A stretch of DNA of 64,000 nucleotides from Daphnia carinata (lineage: Eukaryota > Arthropoda > Branchiopoda > Diplostraca > Daphniidae). The position numbers and the translations under genes were made by a program. The notes under the pieces were generated by a model, which was given only the letters and a program-made list of their open reading frames with translations, made no database searches and was not told the origin of the DNA. This document shows positions 24,296 through 35,151 of the stretch, one piece after another (position 1 is the first letter of the stretch; each line of letters starts with the position of its first letter). The stretch is from NCBI RefSeq assembly GCF_022539665.2, contig NC_081337.1, positions 11,091,768 through 11,155,767 of the forward strand. The letters run 5' to 3'.

Positions 24296-26831
24296 GTGGG
24301 GTCGACGGAGAATAGGTCAGTAAGCCCCGAAATGTTACCATCAGTCGCAAAAATTACAGCATTCAGTAAATCACAGCCCCATGATATTCCGTTCAAAGTA
24401 TTGTTCGATACTGGCGCGGCCAGAAGCCTATTACATATAGATATTTTTAATCAAATAGCGTCGGAACATCAACTAAGTTGCTCTGAGTCCGACGTAGAGT
24501 TATACGATGTGCACAATAAGAAATGGTTTACGTTAGGGATAGTTTCCCTACCTATGGTTTACGGCGCGATATCCAGGCCATGTCCAGCGCGAATATACTA
24601 GACCAAGAATTTATCGTCACGAACGGTATATCTGAAGCATGTATATTGGGTTTGGACGCCGCAGACAAACACGAGTTTATTTTTGATGGCCGCTCTAAAA
24701 CTAGATTTCTTGCCCGCGACGGACCAGGAAGTAATCAAGAAATCAAGCAGGAAGTTTTATTGCCGAAAAGCCAAGAGCCGACAGTTACAATAGCAATGAC
24801 CTTAGTTAAAAGGGTTTTAATTGCCCCCAGATCTGCTCAAGTTGTAGAGGCCACATTTAAGGAAAATGGTGATAACATGGACACCAACTCTCTCTTTTTG
24901 TTTTCCCAGAGTATGGATTTACCTGAGGGAATATTTATAGGCAATTTTAGAAATGCTAGAAAAGATAACGGGAAATATCAGATCGTCGTAGAAAATAAAT
25001 CTAATAGGGCACATACTCTGCCGAGGGATAGTTCCCGAGGAGAGGTAGAATTTTCTTGTCAACTGATAGGCAAAGTATCGTCAGGTCAAGAGTCTACTTC
25101 TCAGGCGAATCTTCCGGACAAGGAGTGCGTACCCGAACCAGATGTAGACCCCCAATATAAAAAACCTTTGGCGGCACTTCTCAACGAATTTACCGGCTTA
25201 TTCGCGACAAAAGACTCCGGGCTAGGAAGTACAAGTTTAATCACACATTTCATCGACACAGAGGGAAAAGGACCTATTTGACTTCGACCTTACCGTACAG
25301 GCCAAGGCCAAAAAGAGGAATTAAAGAAACAGATAAAAGAAATGTTGCAAGCAAACGTAATACGGCATTCCACGTCCCCATGGGCAGCACCAGTAATTTT
25401 GGTAGTTAGGAAAACAGGAGAAATGCGTTTTTGCATCGACTATAGGAAACTAAATAATTTAACAAAAAAAGACTCTTATCCACTTCCGAGAATTGATAGC
25501 ACTCTAGACCGACTATACGGAAAGAAATTCTTTACAACTTTGGATTTGGCTTCAGGCTATTGGCAGATCGAGCTAGAAGAATCATCTAAAGAAAAAACTG
25601 CCTTTATCGTAGAAAATAATCTCTATGAATTCATTAAAATGCCTTTTGGTTTGCGTAATGCGCCGGCTACCTTCCAACGATTAATGAACCATATACTTAG
25701 AGATGTAGCAGGACAAAAAGCTCTAGTTTATTTAGATGACGTAATTATTTTTTCCGACTCCTTCGAAAGTCATCTGAGCGACATTCGGAGAAGAAGTCTT
25801 TTCTTTAATTAAAAACACGGGACTAAAATTAAAACTCAAGAAATGTCAATTTATGAAGCAATCAGTAAATTACCTTGGGCATATTATTTCTACCGACGGC
25901 ATCGGTCGTGACCCAGATAAAGTAGACAAAATCGCCAACTACAAAATTCCAAATTCAGCAGAAGAAGTGCGATCGTTTTTAGGCCTAGCAGGATATTACA
26001 GACGTTTCATTTAAAATTTCGGGGCAATTGCCCAACCATTGACCGCAAAAACCCATAAAAATGCATTAAACAAGCCCTTCGTTTGGACGGATGACGACCA
26101 AACAGATTTCGAAAAACTACACACATGTTTCATCACTCCCCCGCTATTAGCCTACACTAACTTTGATCTCGATTTTTTATTCTTCACCGATGCCTGCGAT
26201 TACGGCATCGGCTCGGTCCTTTCACAGATACAGAACGGTGTAGAGAAACCCATAGCATACGCAAGTCGGCAACTAAAACCGGCTGAACAGAAATACGCCA
26301 CAGTAGAAAAAGAGGCATTAGCCGTTGTATTCTCTATTAAACATTTCCGACACTTACTTACTAGGTAAAACATTTACGGTGATTAGCGATCACCGCCCCA
26401 TTCAGTGGTTAGAGGAACAGAAAGACAACAACGACAGATTAGGTCGTTGGGCTATCTTATTAGCCGGAACCAATTACAAAATTAAGTACCGGCCAGGCCG
26501 TGTGCACCAAAACGCCGATTGTCTGTCACGCCTTCGCGTCGCCCACATCCATGAGGATAACGTAGAAATAGATATCGTAGCTAGCCAAGCAGAGGATCCA
26601 TTATGTCAAGCAATAAAGAAATATCTAGACGACGGAATCCTTTCAGAAGAGAACGAAAAAAATATGCCAATTTGGGCAAAAGAAATTAGCTTTTACCCAA
26701 CTTTTACTTTTTTAAGTTACAAGTGGTGTGCTGTACAGAATAGAAATACCGACGCAAGAGAAATATTTTTTAAATCCCCAAGTTATTCTGCCCCTTACCT
26801 TACGGCGGGTAGTGTTAAAACAAATGCATGA
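24296..26831 (+). pseudogene. G1 pol: protease, reverse transcriptase, RNase H (broken)
   Basis: Protease motif LFDTGAARS near 24397. RT from about 25290, with FTTLDLASGYWQIE and the catalytic YLDDVIIFS near 25723. RNase H with FTDACDYG near 26188 and SDHRPIQWL near 26386. Breaks seen: a frameshift near 24550; an in-frame TGA at 25279-25281 at a spot where relatives have arginine (CGA to TGA); a shift near 25800; a TAA near 26013; a shift near 26350; a shift near 26740. All belong to one polyprotein in family members. Confidence 0.88.
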
Positions 26832-27950
26832 CGAACCTATATCAGGTCACCTTGCCTTCCTTAGAACCTACCTAAAAGTTAAAAATAATTACTATTGGCC
26901 CACGATGAGAAAAGATATAAAAGAATACTGCTCTGCTTGTGAAATTTGCATCGCAAATACTAACTCCAGCCAGGGGAACGGAAAGATTTAACCGGACCCT
27001 CACGACTGTGTTAAGAAAAGAACTCGTAGACGGGCAACATCATAATTGGGAAGATGTATTGGGAGAAATCTGTTTTGCGTACCGAGCATCCGTTCATTCG
27101 TCCACCAACGAGTCCCCTTACTACATGATGCACGGCCGGGATTGTAACATGCCCATAAACAAGATTCTGGGAGCAGTTCCCGAAGCCGTACCCTCATCTG
27201 GTGGCTACGTCGACACGCTGTTAGAAAGACTACGATACAGTTTCCAGCGGGCACGGGAAGAAAATGAGAAAGCCAGAGAACGCCAAAAAGAACAATACAA
27301 CAAAAGGGCAAAAATATTCGATTACAAACCGGGAGATAGAGTCTTGTTAGATGTCCGGATTGTGCAAAAAGGAGACAATAGGAAGTCAACATCGAAATTT
27401 CGAGGCCCTTATCGCATCGTACTCAAATCACACAGTGGACATAGCAGACAATTCGTACAACTGCCAACTAGTGCACAGTAACCGGCTTAAACCTCTGTAC
27501 GAGACTATGTTATGGCCGGACAAACCCATGCCAGATGTCGAGCCTTCGATTGAACCAAACGACCGATTTCGGAAACACATTGCTACTCAGACTCATGTGG
27601 AAGAACAATCGGATAGTGAAAACGATTCCGACCAGACTATAACGGAACGAAGTGATGGCATGGACGATATCGAGCTAGAAAATAGTGCGTCTCAGAGTGC
27701 GCTTACATCAGAACCAACGAGTGCAACCGTGTCAACCCCAGACGACGTGGTCCCCGAACACATGTGCAATAATCCTACTGAAATCCCGAATGAAAACCTC
27801 CCACGGTTGCGTGCCAGGTCAACGATCAGGCCAAGGACACGTCTTATAGCGGAAATTTTAACTAAAATACGAACAGCAGTTTGGAATAGTGGTGGGCTTA
27901 TAAACATTTTGACCTTAGGAAAAAAATGTTCAAAATCAATAAAACAATAA
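26728..27950 (+). pseudogene. G1 integrase remnant with core deletion
   Basis: The HHCC zinc domain is present (SGHLAFLRTYL...CSACEIC, about 26836-26950). The frame then jumps near 26970 directly to TERFNRTL, the sequence around the last catalytic glutamate. The part holding both catalytic aspartates of DD35E is absent. After it, the C-terminal region with KPGDRVLLD and FRGPYRI is kept, then an acidic tail to 27950. Confidence 0.85.
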
Positions 27951-27963
27951 GAAAGGTTAAGTA

Positions 27964-28405
27964 CAGAGCTGCCGTAATCGCGATTGAAAATTAATCGCGA
28001 TTGCGATTTCGATAAAAATTTTAATCGGCGATCAAATTATTTTAAAATAATCGCAATCGGCGATTAAAGTGGAAAAAAATTAATTTTTAATCGCGATTAT
28101 TTTTCGATTATTTAGCGACATCTATGAACGGTAGATGAGACTATATGAAAGTCTACTCATAGCTTTGTCATTTTTGTATCAGACGCTTTTTTTAAATGTT
28201 CACTTTTTCATTTTTTTTCAATTTAAACAGTGGCAAGCTATTTTCTTACTGCTAGATGGCGCTCAAAAATAATCGGAAAAACAATCGCTAAGAAATTTAA
28301 TCGCCGATCAAAATTTTTCAACAGACGAATGATCGTCGATCATTTTTTTTGCGATTATCGACGGCTACCGATAATCGCTCAAGAAATAATCGGACGGCAA
28401 GTCTG
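27964..28405. mobile_element. hAT-type MITE inside G1
   Basis: 442 bp flanked by an 8-bp duplication (GTTAAGTA at 27956-27963, GTTAAGTG at 28406-28413, one mismatch). Ends are inverted repeats: CAGAGCTGCCGT at the left; the right end read on the other strand is CAGACTTGCCGT. The interior is made of many AATCG / CGATT runs on both strands, so it can fold on itself. No coding capacity. A CTCF-like CTGCTAGATGGCGC is at 28248-28261. Terminal sequence and 8-bp TSD fit hAT. Confidence 0.82.
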
Positions 28406-28410
28406 GTTAA

Positions 28411-28825
28411 GTGCTACAGGACACTCAAGTGGGACCGTCGCGACCGTTTACAACCATGGCGAAACGCCCTAACAAGTTCATGAACTCTATGCCACATTGG
28501 AAGTGGGACGAAAAGGAGTATTTAAGCAACCCAGAAACGACGAACAAGCATCCACTTCACCTCCAGATCCAAAAGCAAAATGTCCATTCAATGGGAGCCA
28601 CTCACCGATGAAGACTGGAGCTTCATCGATAACATCTGGGCGCAGGGGACCCCTCTAAACAGCACCATCAATCTGGACGGCTCGGAAGACACCGACGAGA
28701 CAGCCAGTCTCCTCGACGACCGCTCCCCGCCGGAGAAGATAGCCGGCAACACAGACTGGGGGAAGTTCCTTGCTCTGGATCGCTACAAGACTCGTCTGAA
28801 AAACGGCACCAGCAAGAGGGAATGA
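28411..28825 (+). pseudogene. G1 small ORFs between pol and env
   Basis: Two overlapping frames: 28456-28611 (from an ATG in CAACCATGGCG) and 28580-28825 (81 codons from ATG 28580; acidic, with DEDW and DDRSPPEK). They may be one accessory gene broken by a shift, or two. No known domain recognised, and I see no clear likeness to the G2 accessory ORF, which lies after env instead. Confidence 0.4.
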
Positions 28826-29628
28826 CCGCCGTACGGCATTCCTACAATGGAATGGCCGCCAACTGAATTCATCTTCAAGGCAAGAAAGGCGTTGGAGGCT
28901 CAATAGAGCAACCCACCGGCAACCAGCCAAGGATGGCTAGCCGCGGCCAGGGAGACACTGATAGTAGCCATTTTCATAATTGTCATTGCATTTCTTCTAA
29001 ACATGTAATGTACAAGATGATGGCAATAAGAAACAAAAAAACAAACAAAAAAAAACCTCTTAACTTCTTTTATCAAAATAAAAAAAAAAAAAAAATAAAA
29101 TAAATGAAACCCCAACAAACAAAAAAAAGGTTCAAAAAAAAAAAAAAAATAAGTAAAATAATAATACAAAAACAAAAAACAAAAAACGAAAACAAACAAG
29201 AAATAAACAAACAAACAAAAAAGAAGGAAACTTACTGTATAAAAAAATAATAATAATAATAACAACAACAACAACTACATAGAAGATACACATACGAAAA
29301 CACGTTCGCTATGTATCGATTCCTTGTTTCACACTACCATCTCTTTCCGGACTTCTTTTTTTCCTATCCCGGGGATACGCCGCGGGCAACAATATGGTGC
29401 GCCTTCTATATTTTCCTCGCCTTCCCTATATAGCGATATAAATAGCACGCCATACCGCCGACACCCCACGTACCATGGTAACCCCATGCTCCAACTTTTA
29501 CACGCATACCACGACGATCACGCAGACCACCCCCTCTCCCGCTACCCCGTACGATGCTCCGGATACAAACGGATAAAATCAAACACCCCTATTACTTAAA
29601 CCAACTCTCCACTAGCCATCTCTAATAA
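28826..29628. repeat. A-rich low-complexity stretch in G1
   Basis: 28990-29275 is almost pure A with C, G or T interruptions, ending in (AAT)n and (AAC)n microsatellites. The rest up to 29628 has no supported gene. The open minus-strand frame here is only the poly-T shadow. Confidence 0.6.
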
Positions 29629-31316
29629 ACACGCCTTATCACGCTGACGCTACTGCTCTCATCGGCAGGAGCATACCAAACCACGACATGCAACTGTAAT
29701 AACCCGACTGGAGTTGGACTTCTCCAATTTTCCGACGGTCTGTGCGAGCCTGCCACGGGCGCTTCACACACTAAAGTGGACTACCGAGTAATGACCACCA
29801 AAAAGCCAGCCTTTAACTTCCCCGGATATATCTACGGCAGATGGAAATCAATCAAACACATCACGATCAATTTCGTGGGACAAGCCATAATCGTCCCGGA
29901 ACGCATCGCCATGGAAACAACAGCCGTAAAGTGCGATATCATGAGGCAGTCAAAAAGATGGAACGAGAGCCCAATGACCATATCAGAAAACAAATGGGTA
30001 TTCAACCAAGAGCCAGACGACGTAGGATATTGGCTAAGGACCACTACCGTGGTCACCATCAACTGCATGTTGGAAGAAGTCGTCCTCTCCCGAATCGACG
30101 AAGGAGATATAATCAATACACCCTTGGGAAGGCCAACGTTTCGCATGGTTCCCTATCTCACAATTACCTCACCTTATTCTGGATCGACACATACGAAAAA
30201 GCAACCGACATTTTCTTCAGACAATTAGAAAAAGGGGTGGGATACTGGTATGAATCATCAACAAACGGAACTTGGATTCTCCAAGATGACTCCAAACAAA
30301 TAGACTTCCACGTACGACTGATGTCACGTTGCCAGACCGTGAAATGCGACAAAAAGATAGACAGTTGGACCGTGGTTGGTGACAATCATTTATTCGTCAT
30401 CACATACCCGTTGGGCCCAACCGCAGTCACCGTGCCTTCAATCATCAAAAATGTTACACCTAACGGGAGCGACTCCCTAGACATCAACATCCGGCAAAAC
30501 GCTAGGATCCAATTTCTAGAAGATGCTGCCATCCGCCACGAAAACGAGCTCGTCCGAATCATCCAGAGCATACAATGCGACCAACGACGCGCCAAACACG
30601 CACAAGCTGTTTCAACTGCTCAATACAATGGATGGCTGGCAGCCACACAACTGGGCCTCCGTCAGTGCGTGAAACTGACCGCAACCGGAAACATCGTCTC
30701 AGCCATTCAATGCACTCCCACAACGGTTAACTTCACGTCAGACATCACCATTTGTGGGCCGCAGCCGCGGTTCAAAAATTCTACTATCGGCCGTTCCGGT
30801 TGGGAACTCACAGAGTTCACGCCGTGCTACTGGGCTAGTGGAATCGTTAATTTCAACGATAAACCGTATGCCTACCGCAATAACACGTGGCAACTGGTCG
30901 AAGCATCCGTCGTCGTTCCGCAGCGTGATCTGGCCGACGCTTTCCGTTACTAAGACATCGATTTCTTCGAGTACCAGCATCAAACCAATCCCGCATATAC
31001 ATATACCCTGGTTACTCCAATGGATGTGATGACCGACATCACAGCAGCCATGAACGAACATTCCGCGACTGGACCAAATCTAAACACAGGAGCATCTGCA
31101 ATCGTCATTTCGGCAGCCGAAAAAGCCGGTCTGGGCACTTTTACCAATTGGTTCGAGAATTTTGAAGTCTACTCGTTTATCATTCTACTTATCGCTGCCT
31201 TTCTTTTACTCGCCCGCGGCTGCTATGCCCTCGGATTTTGTGGTTTAATATGGGAATGTTGTTGTGAACTCCCGCGCCCCCCCCCCCCCTACAGCAGTTT
31301 ACCGACCGCAGAATAA
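29629..31316 (+). pseudogene. G1 env-like glycoprotein gene, decayed
   Basis: Segments in two frames: 29629-30155 (opens without an ATG after a TAA, hydrophobic leader, then a CNCNN motif) and about 30150-31316 in the next frame. An in-frame TAA at 30951-30953 interrupts the latter. The final part has a membrane segment near 31165-31240 and a short cysteine-rich tail. It is clearly homologous to the intact env of G2 (shared AQYxGWLAAT, GWELTxF, CYW and FRNNTW-like motifs). Broken by one frameshift, one nonsense codon and loss of the start, so nonfunctional. Confidence 0.8.
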
Positions 31317-31380
31317 CCGCCCAAGAGAGTCCTAAATTTCTTTTGGATTGCGGGACGCAAACTGGTATGACGGGGAGCGA

Positions 31381-32126
31381 TGTAACAAATCGTCTAGCAA
31401 AGCCCCTTCTTACTTCCTTTTTCAAATAGACTAGAATTTTATACCTGTAGCCCTTTTTACTTAAAGCCTTCATTTACTAACCTAGTTTAAAAACTCCCTT
31501 AAAAATATAATAAATAATGAAGACATGTCCCGGCACGTCGGCTAAAAATAGATTTATTTCGGTTGGTCTGAGATTGCCCGACATGGCCTATAACCGTCCA
31601 GCCGATTTTTAACTGTCGTCCAAATTCGTTCGATTCCGCCCGAATTTGCCCGCCTATACCTCTCCATTGCGCCCAAAATCGCCCGATACCGCCCGATATT
31701 GCCGCCTATCCTTTAACACTGTGCCGTATGGCTCTCACAGTCGATGGCTAACATATAAAAAGCCATCAGCAACTCGCAGTAGTTAGTCGTCAGTTGAGAG
31801 AGTTATCTTGTGTGTACCTCCGCATCCTTCCGAGCCGCTACCTCGTCCTCACAAGCTGAAGCGTAAGTCCCTTTCTTAGTAAATTTCGCTACTTGTCTTA
31901 GTAGTCCCTTAGTAGTGTACGCCCAAGTAATTGTTACGTAATTGTAGGCCTTCGCCTCTTACCTGTTCATTCGATTGATTACTTGTGGTATTTTAATTCA
32001 CGTTTATTGTATCAAACACGTATTGTCTTGTGCTTACCTATAAGCGACATTGTGAGTAACAGCGCCGCGTTTAGTTTTCTTTCTCCGTATTAGAGGCAAC
32101 ATGACAACGTCGTGTCCTCCTTTACA
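31381..32126 (+). repeat. G1 3' LTR (746 bp)
   Basis: TGTAAC...TTACA, near-identical to 20374-21123, with one 5-bp deletion and about 18 substitutions. Preceded by a short purine stretch (ACGGGGAGCGA) that would be the polypurine tract. Followed by the ATAA duplication. Confidence 0.9.
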
Positions 32127-32130
32127 ATAA

Positions 32131-32165
32131 CACATAGTCTTTGGGTTCAAGCCCAATATTTTTCC
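32131..32165 (+). repeat. tRNA-like unit b, right part
   Basis: GGGTTCAAGCCC at 32143-32154 is a good B box, followed by ATTTTTCC. It completes the unit whose A box is at 20344. Confidence 0.55.
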
Positions 32166-32595
32166 ACAATTTTTGGTTGTGTGCGAAAAATTGCATAAAT
32201 GTTTTTACAAAAGAGTGTTTTAGAAGCTGTAACGATTCCAAAGGCTAACCAAAGGAAGCCACACCTTTTACATCCCTCAAGGGTTTAACAAGTGAAAGTG
32301 AACGTATCCCCTCCTACTTTACCTTGATATTTGTGTTCTGTAGTATTGTAAATACCGCATGTATGTAACTTGTAATTTGGAGTTGTTTCGGCAACTCACT
32401 GAAAATACACGAGGTTTGAAACTTTACAAAGCGGTAGCATTTGTCCTTTTTTTTAAATTTTTCAATAATATATTACGAAAATTGTATTACGAAAAACTGA
32501 TAAATTTGATGGCAACACCCCTGAATAATGAGAAGTTCACTGCGCAGCTTCGTAAAATTGACCAGACGATGACAAAATTAGATATTCGTCTGCAA

Positions 32596-32720
32596 TTTGT
32601 ATCGATACTATCCCACAACAAATACCATCTTGCTGGTTACGTATATTGAAGAAACTCATGTCTAAGTGGGAGAAGATGTTACTCAGAACATAAGGTTACT
32701 GAATTCAACTCTTAACAGAG
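32596..32720 (+). repeat. tRNA-like unit c
   Basis: TTTGTATCGATACTA at 32596, A-box-like TGTCTAAGTGG at 32659, B-box-like ATTCAACTC at 32703. Spacings of 63 and 44 bp match the other units. More decayed than d. The rest of 32166-32952 has no gene I can support. Confidence 0.45.
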
Positions 32721-32952
32721 ACATAGTGTTTCACTGTTTTTATTTGTTGGAAAAATGTGTTTTAGACGGTTTTTAACGGGAATTCCAAAATATTTTGCAT
32801 AATAGTCCTATGTATAATATTGTGACGTGTAAGTTAGTTAATTTGCTGTGTAAGAATACTATTAATTGCGGTGGCAACCCTAATATCAATAGTAAACAAA
32901 CCTTAAATCTGAATCGTTGTATCCTACGGCAATGTTAGATTTTCGTCTGTAA

Positions 32953-33085
32953 TTTGTATCGATACTACCCGATAACTATTGATTGTTTTACATTTGCACA
33001 ATACATTGTGCCGAAGTAGCACAGTGGTTTAAGATATAGCACACAATAAATTGGAACGGTGTTCGATCCCAGCAGATTTTTTTTT
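32953..33085 (+). repeat. tRNA-like unit d
   Basis: TTTGTATCGATACTA at 32953, A box TAGCACAGTGG at 33017, B box GTTCGATCC at 33061, then a run of nine T at 33077-33085, a Pol III terminator. The T-stem does not pair, so it is not a standard tRNA. It is the best preserved of the four units and could still be transcribed. Confidence 0.6.
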
Positions 33086-33179
33086 GGTTACCTTACAGTT
33101 CTGAGAAAATACTTATTTGACAGTACAAAGATTTTATATATAGCTTTTAATTGCCATAAAACACAAGGTATTAGAAGAT

Positions 33180-33423
33180 CATGGCAGCAGTTGTATTTAC
33201 TTCAATACCCAACACATTAACAAAGGAACAAAAATAATTAAAACAATTCCGAAGTACTAGAGAACAATTGTTCGAATGGGACAGATGTAGCAGGAATTGA
33301 TTTAAATTTGATTGCCACTTTGGAATGAGAAAGCAGCTCACCGCGGTTTCTTTTATCGTTCCAAAATTCCAAGGGGTCAGCAGAACGGGGCAGTAGAGGC
33401 AAGTCATTGTATTCCGCAATACA
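33180..33423 (-). pseudogene. hAT transposase, C-terminal dimerisation domain (cut off by BEL)
   Basis: Reads on the minus strand EYNDLPLLP, DPLEFW, then IPATSVPFEQLFSS, the hallmark hAT C-terminal dimerisation motif, to a TAA at 33240-33238. It continues in frame from the segment at 54482 if the BEL element and one ATACA copy are left out. Relatives run slightly past this stop, so the end may be a nonsense mutation. Confidence 0.85.
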
Positions 33424-33738
33424 TGTTGGGAATATATTGCCTTCCCAACAGCAGACGACGTGGTCTGGACGCCGCACGATGCTGCCCAGCCGTTTTAACG
33501 CATTTGAATTGGGTGGCCCTCGATAGAGGGCCACCATTGTACATTTTTCTTGTATGTAAGCCCCGCCCTAGGCCTATTAGCCGTCTCGCAAGAGAGGGCA
33601 AGGGGCAGTCAGTAACGAAATACATCTCCTACGGTTCACAACTAGTTCCAACCAGTGTTCCCGTGCTTCATCTCTAAAACTTCTTCAACTTCAATTTGTT
33701 AAAGGTAAAGTCAGAGCACGGGCTGACTATTCCCTTCA
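33424..33738 (+). repeat. BEL 5' LTR (315 bp)
   Basis: Starts TGTTGGGA and ends CCCTTCA. Holds a perfect 10-bp hairpin with a GATA loop at 33512-33535. The sequence right after it, TGGTCCTTCGAAC (33739-33751), is the primer-binding site; I cannot assign its tRNA. Confidence 0.9.
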
Positions 33739-34502
33739 TGGTCCTTCGAACTATTTCTTTCTTAATTTAAGTTAGTTTCTTACTTTAAGTATTTACTTGT
33801 TGTGTCTGCGGGGAGTTTTTCTGGGCTCACCCCTTTTTAGTCCCTAGACACCGCGTGGGAATTTTCCTTTTTTGAACACGTGTTAGCTTAAGCGTGTGAA
33901 ACTCTTTTTGCTGTTTCACCACGCGATTAGTTAAGCTTGTGAATTTTTTTCTTTTTCGCCTTTCACCACTCGTTGAGTTACCGTGTGAAATTTTTTTTTC
34001 TTTCACCACGTGTGGAGTGTGTAGGCACCTAAGAATCTTTTTTTTTCCTTTTGCCTTTCAACTGTTAGGGCAAACACGTGGTCGGTGGCCATTAATTTGG
34101 TCGTCCTTTTTTCAAATTTTGAATTTTTTTGGTAAAATTTTTTTTTCTTTCTCCCTTTGAGAAACGTTTTTTTTCTTGTTCATCTCCCTTTCCATTTACT
34201 TCGAGTAAGGTTAGGGTTGAGTAGGGTGGAAATTTTTTTTTCTTTTTTTTTCCCTTTTGCAATTTCGGTCGCGTGGTCGGCGGCCATTGATAACTCCACC
34301 CCTAAATATTTTTTTTCTCTTTTTTTTTCTTCTCAATTTTCTTCTTTTCAAATACACTGCTTCGCCTTGCTGCGTGTAGCGGCCATCTTCGTTGCTTTAC
34401 ATTTAGGGGGCCAATTTTCTTCTTTTTTACTTTTTTTTGGAATACCCTCTTTTTGGAGGATATTTATATCCTCCACTACTACTCTTTTCTTCTCCGCTTT
34501 AG
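33739..34502 (+). other. BEL T-rich leader
   Basis: Very T-rich (many T8-T10 runs) with recurring CACGTG-like and TCACCACG...GTGTGAA segments about every 55 bp at 33860-34025. A repeated block containing GTGGTCGG-GGCCATT appears near 34080 and 34273. It ends in CTTCTCCGCTTTAG (34489-34502), a strong splice-acceptor-like site just where the leader ORF opens. Confidence 0.5.
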
Positions 34503-35151
34503 CGGAGCACCTGTAAGGTCTCCAACACCACTTCAAGAATTCGTGACGCCGAGAAGATAAAAAGGGCCAAGAGGAGGGCCGAGGGATTGGAGAGGCCGTG
34601 GACGGGTCCACAACAGCCAAGGCAATTTAGGAACACCCCAGAAGGGAGGCGGCAAATAAGTCTCTTCAACCGTCTTGCAGCAGCCACACCTGAAGCCGAT
34701 CTAACCCCTTCACCACTCAACTCTTTACTTCCGATTGCCATCCGTCACATGCCCTTAGCAGCCATCAAAGAAGCTCTCGAACCGAAATACTGCGGAGACA
34801 TCAGGTACCGCCCGGTCAACCAGGTGGTGGAAAGAGAAGAGGAGAGAGCCATCACTTAACCAACTCCAAGTGGGTTGAGTAACCCCCCAACAACAACATC
34901 GAAGCCAGAATTTTCACGTGGGCGTGGTCAGCGATTCCCAATAATTTTTGTCCAGAGGGAAGTGCCCCAAATTACAGCACGTGGTCGTAGTCGGCGATTC
35001 CCCACATTTTCTAGCCAGAGTGAGGAGCCCCAGGTCGGAGCAGGAGCGTCAGGAGGTAATCTGCAAATCTCTCCGACTGACAGCCAGTGGGAAGTGCCCC
35101 AGATTGCAGCACGGCGAGCACGCGGACGTGGTTGGCGTCTCCTCTCCACAT
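34503..35151 (+). pseudogene. BEL leader ORF, left part (cut by G2)
   Basis: One frame runs 34503-35151, broken only by TAA 34857-34859. There is no ATG near its left edge, but a splice-acceptor-like site abuts it. The encoded peptide is basic at first. Then it has three or four 23-26-residue repeats built on RGRG-x-RFP and EVPQI. The frame continues in phase at 47051-47214 beyond G2. Such an ORF before gag is not a standard part of BEL elements. Function unknown. Confidence 0.5.

Larger units (their letters stand above)
20374..32126 (+). mobile_element. G1: broken env-type Gypsy LTR retrotransposon
   Basis: Bounded by direct LTRs (20374-21123 and 31381-32126) and a 4-bp target duplication ATAA (20370-20373, 32127-32130). 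Gene order is gag, protease, RT, RNase H, integrase, small ORFs, env-like, all on the plus strand. The LTRs differ by about 18 substitutions and two small indels by eye (about 2.5 percent), so the insertion is not recent. Coding regions carry several frameshifts, at least three in-frame stops and a deletion in integrase. It cannot be autonomous. Confidence 0.92.

Noticed and set aside
28900-29274. Minus-strand open frame rich in F, L and V
   Set aside because: It is the complement of an A-rich low-complexity run; phenylalanine and leucine codons come from poly-T.
33009-33080. Genuine tRNA gene
   Set aside because: A and B boxes and terminator are present, but acceptor and T stems do not pair; kept as a tRNA-like unit instead.
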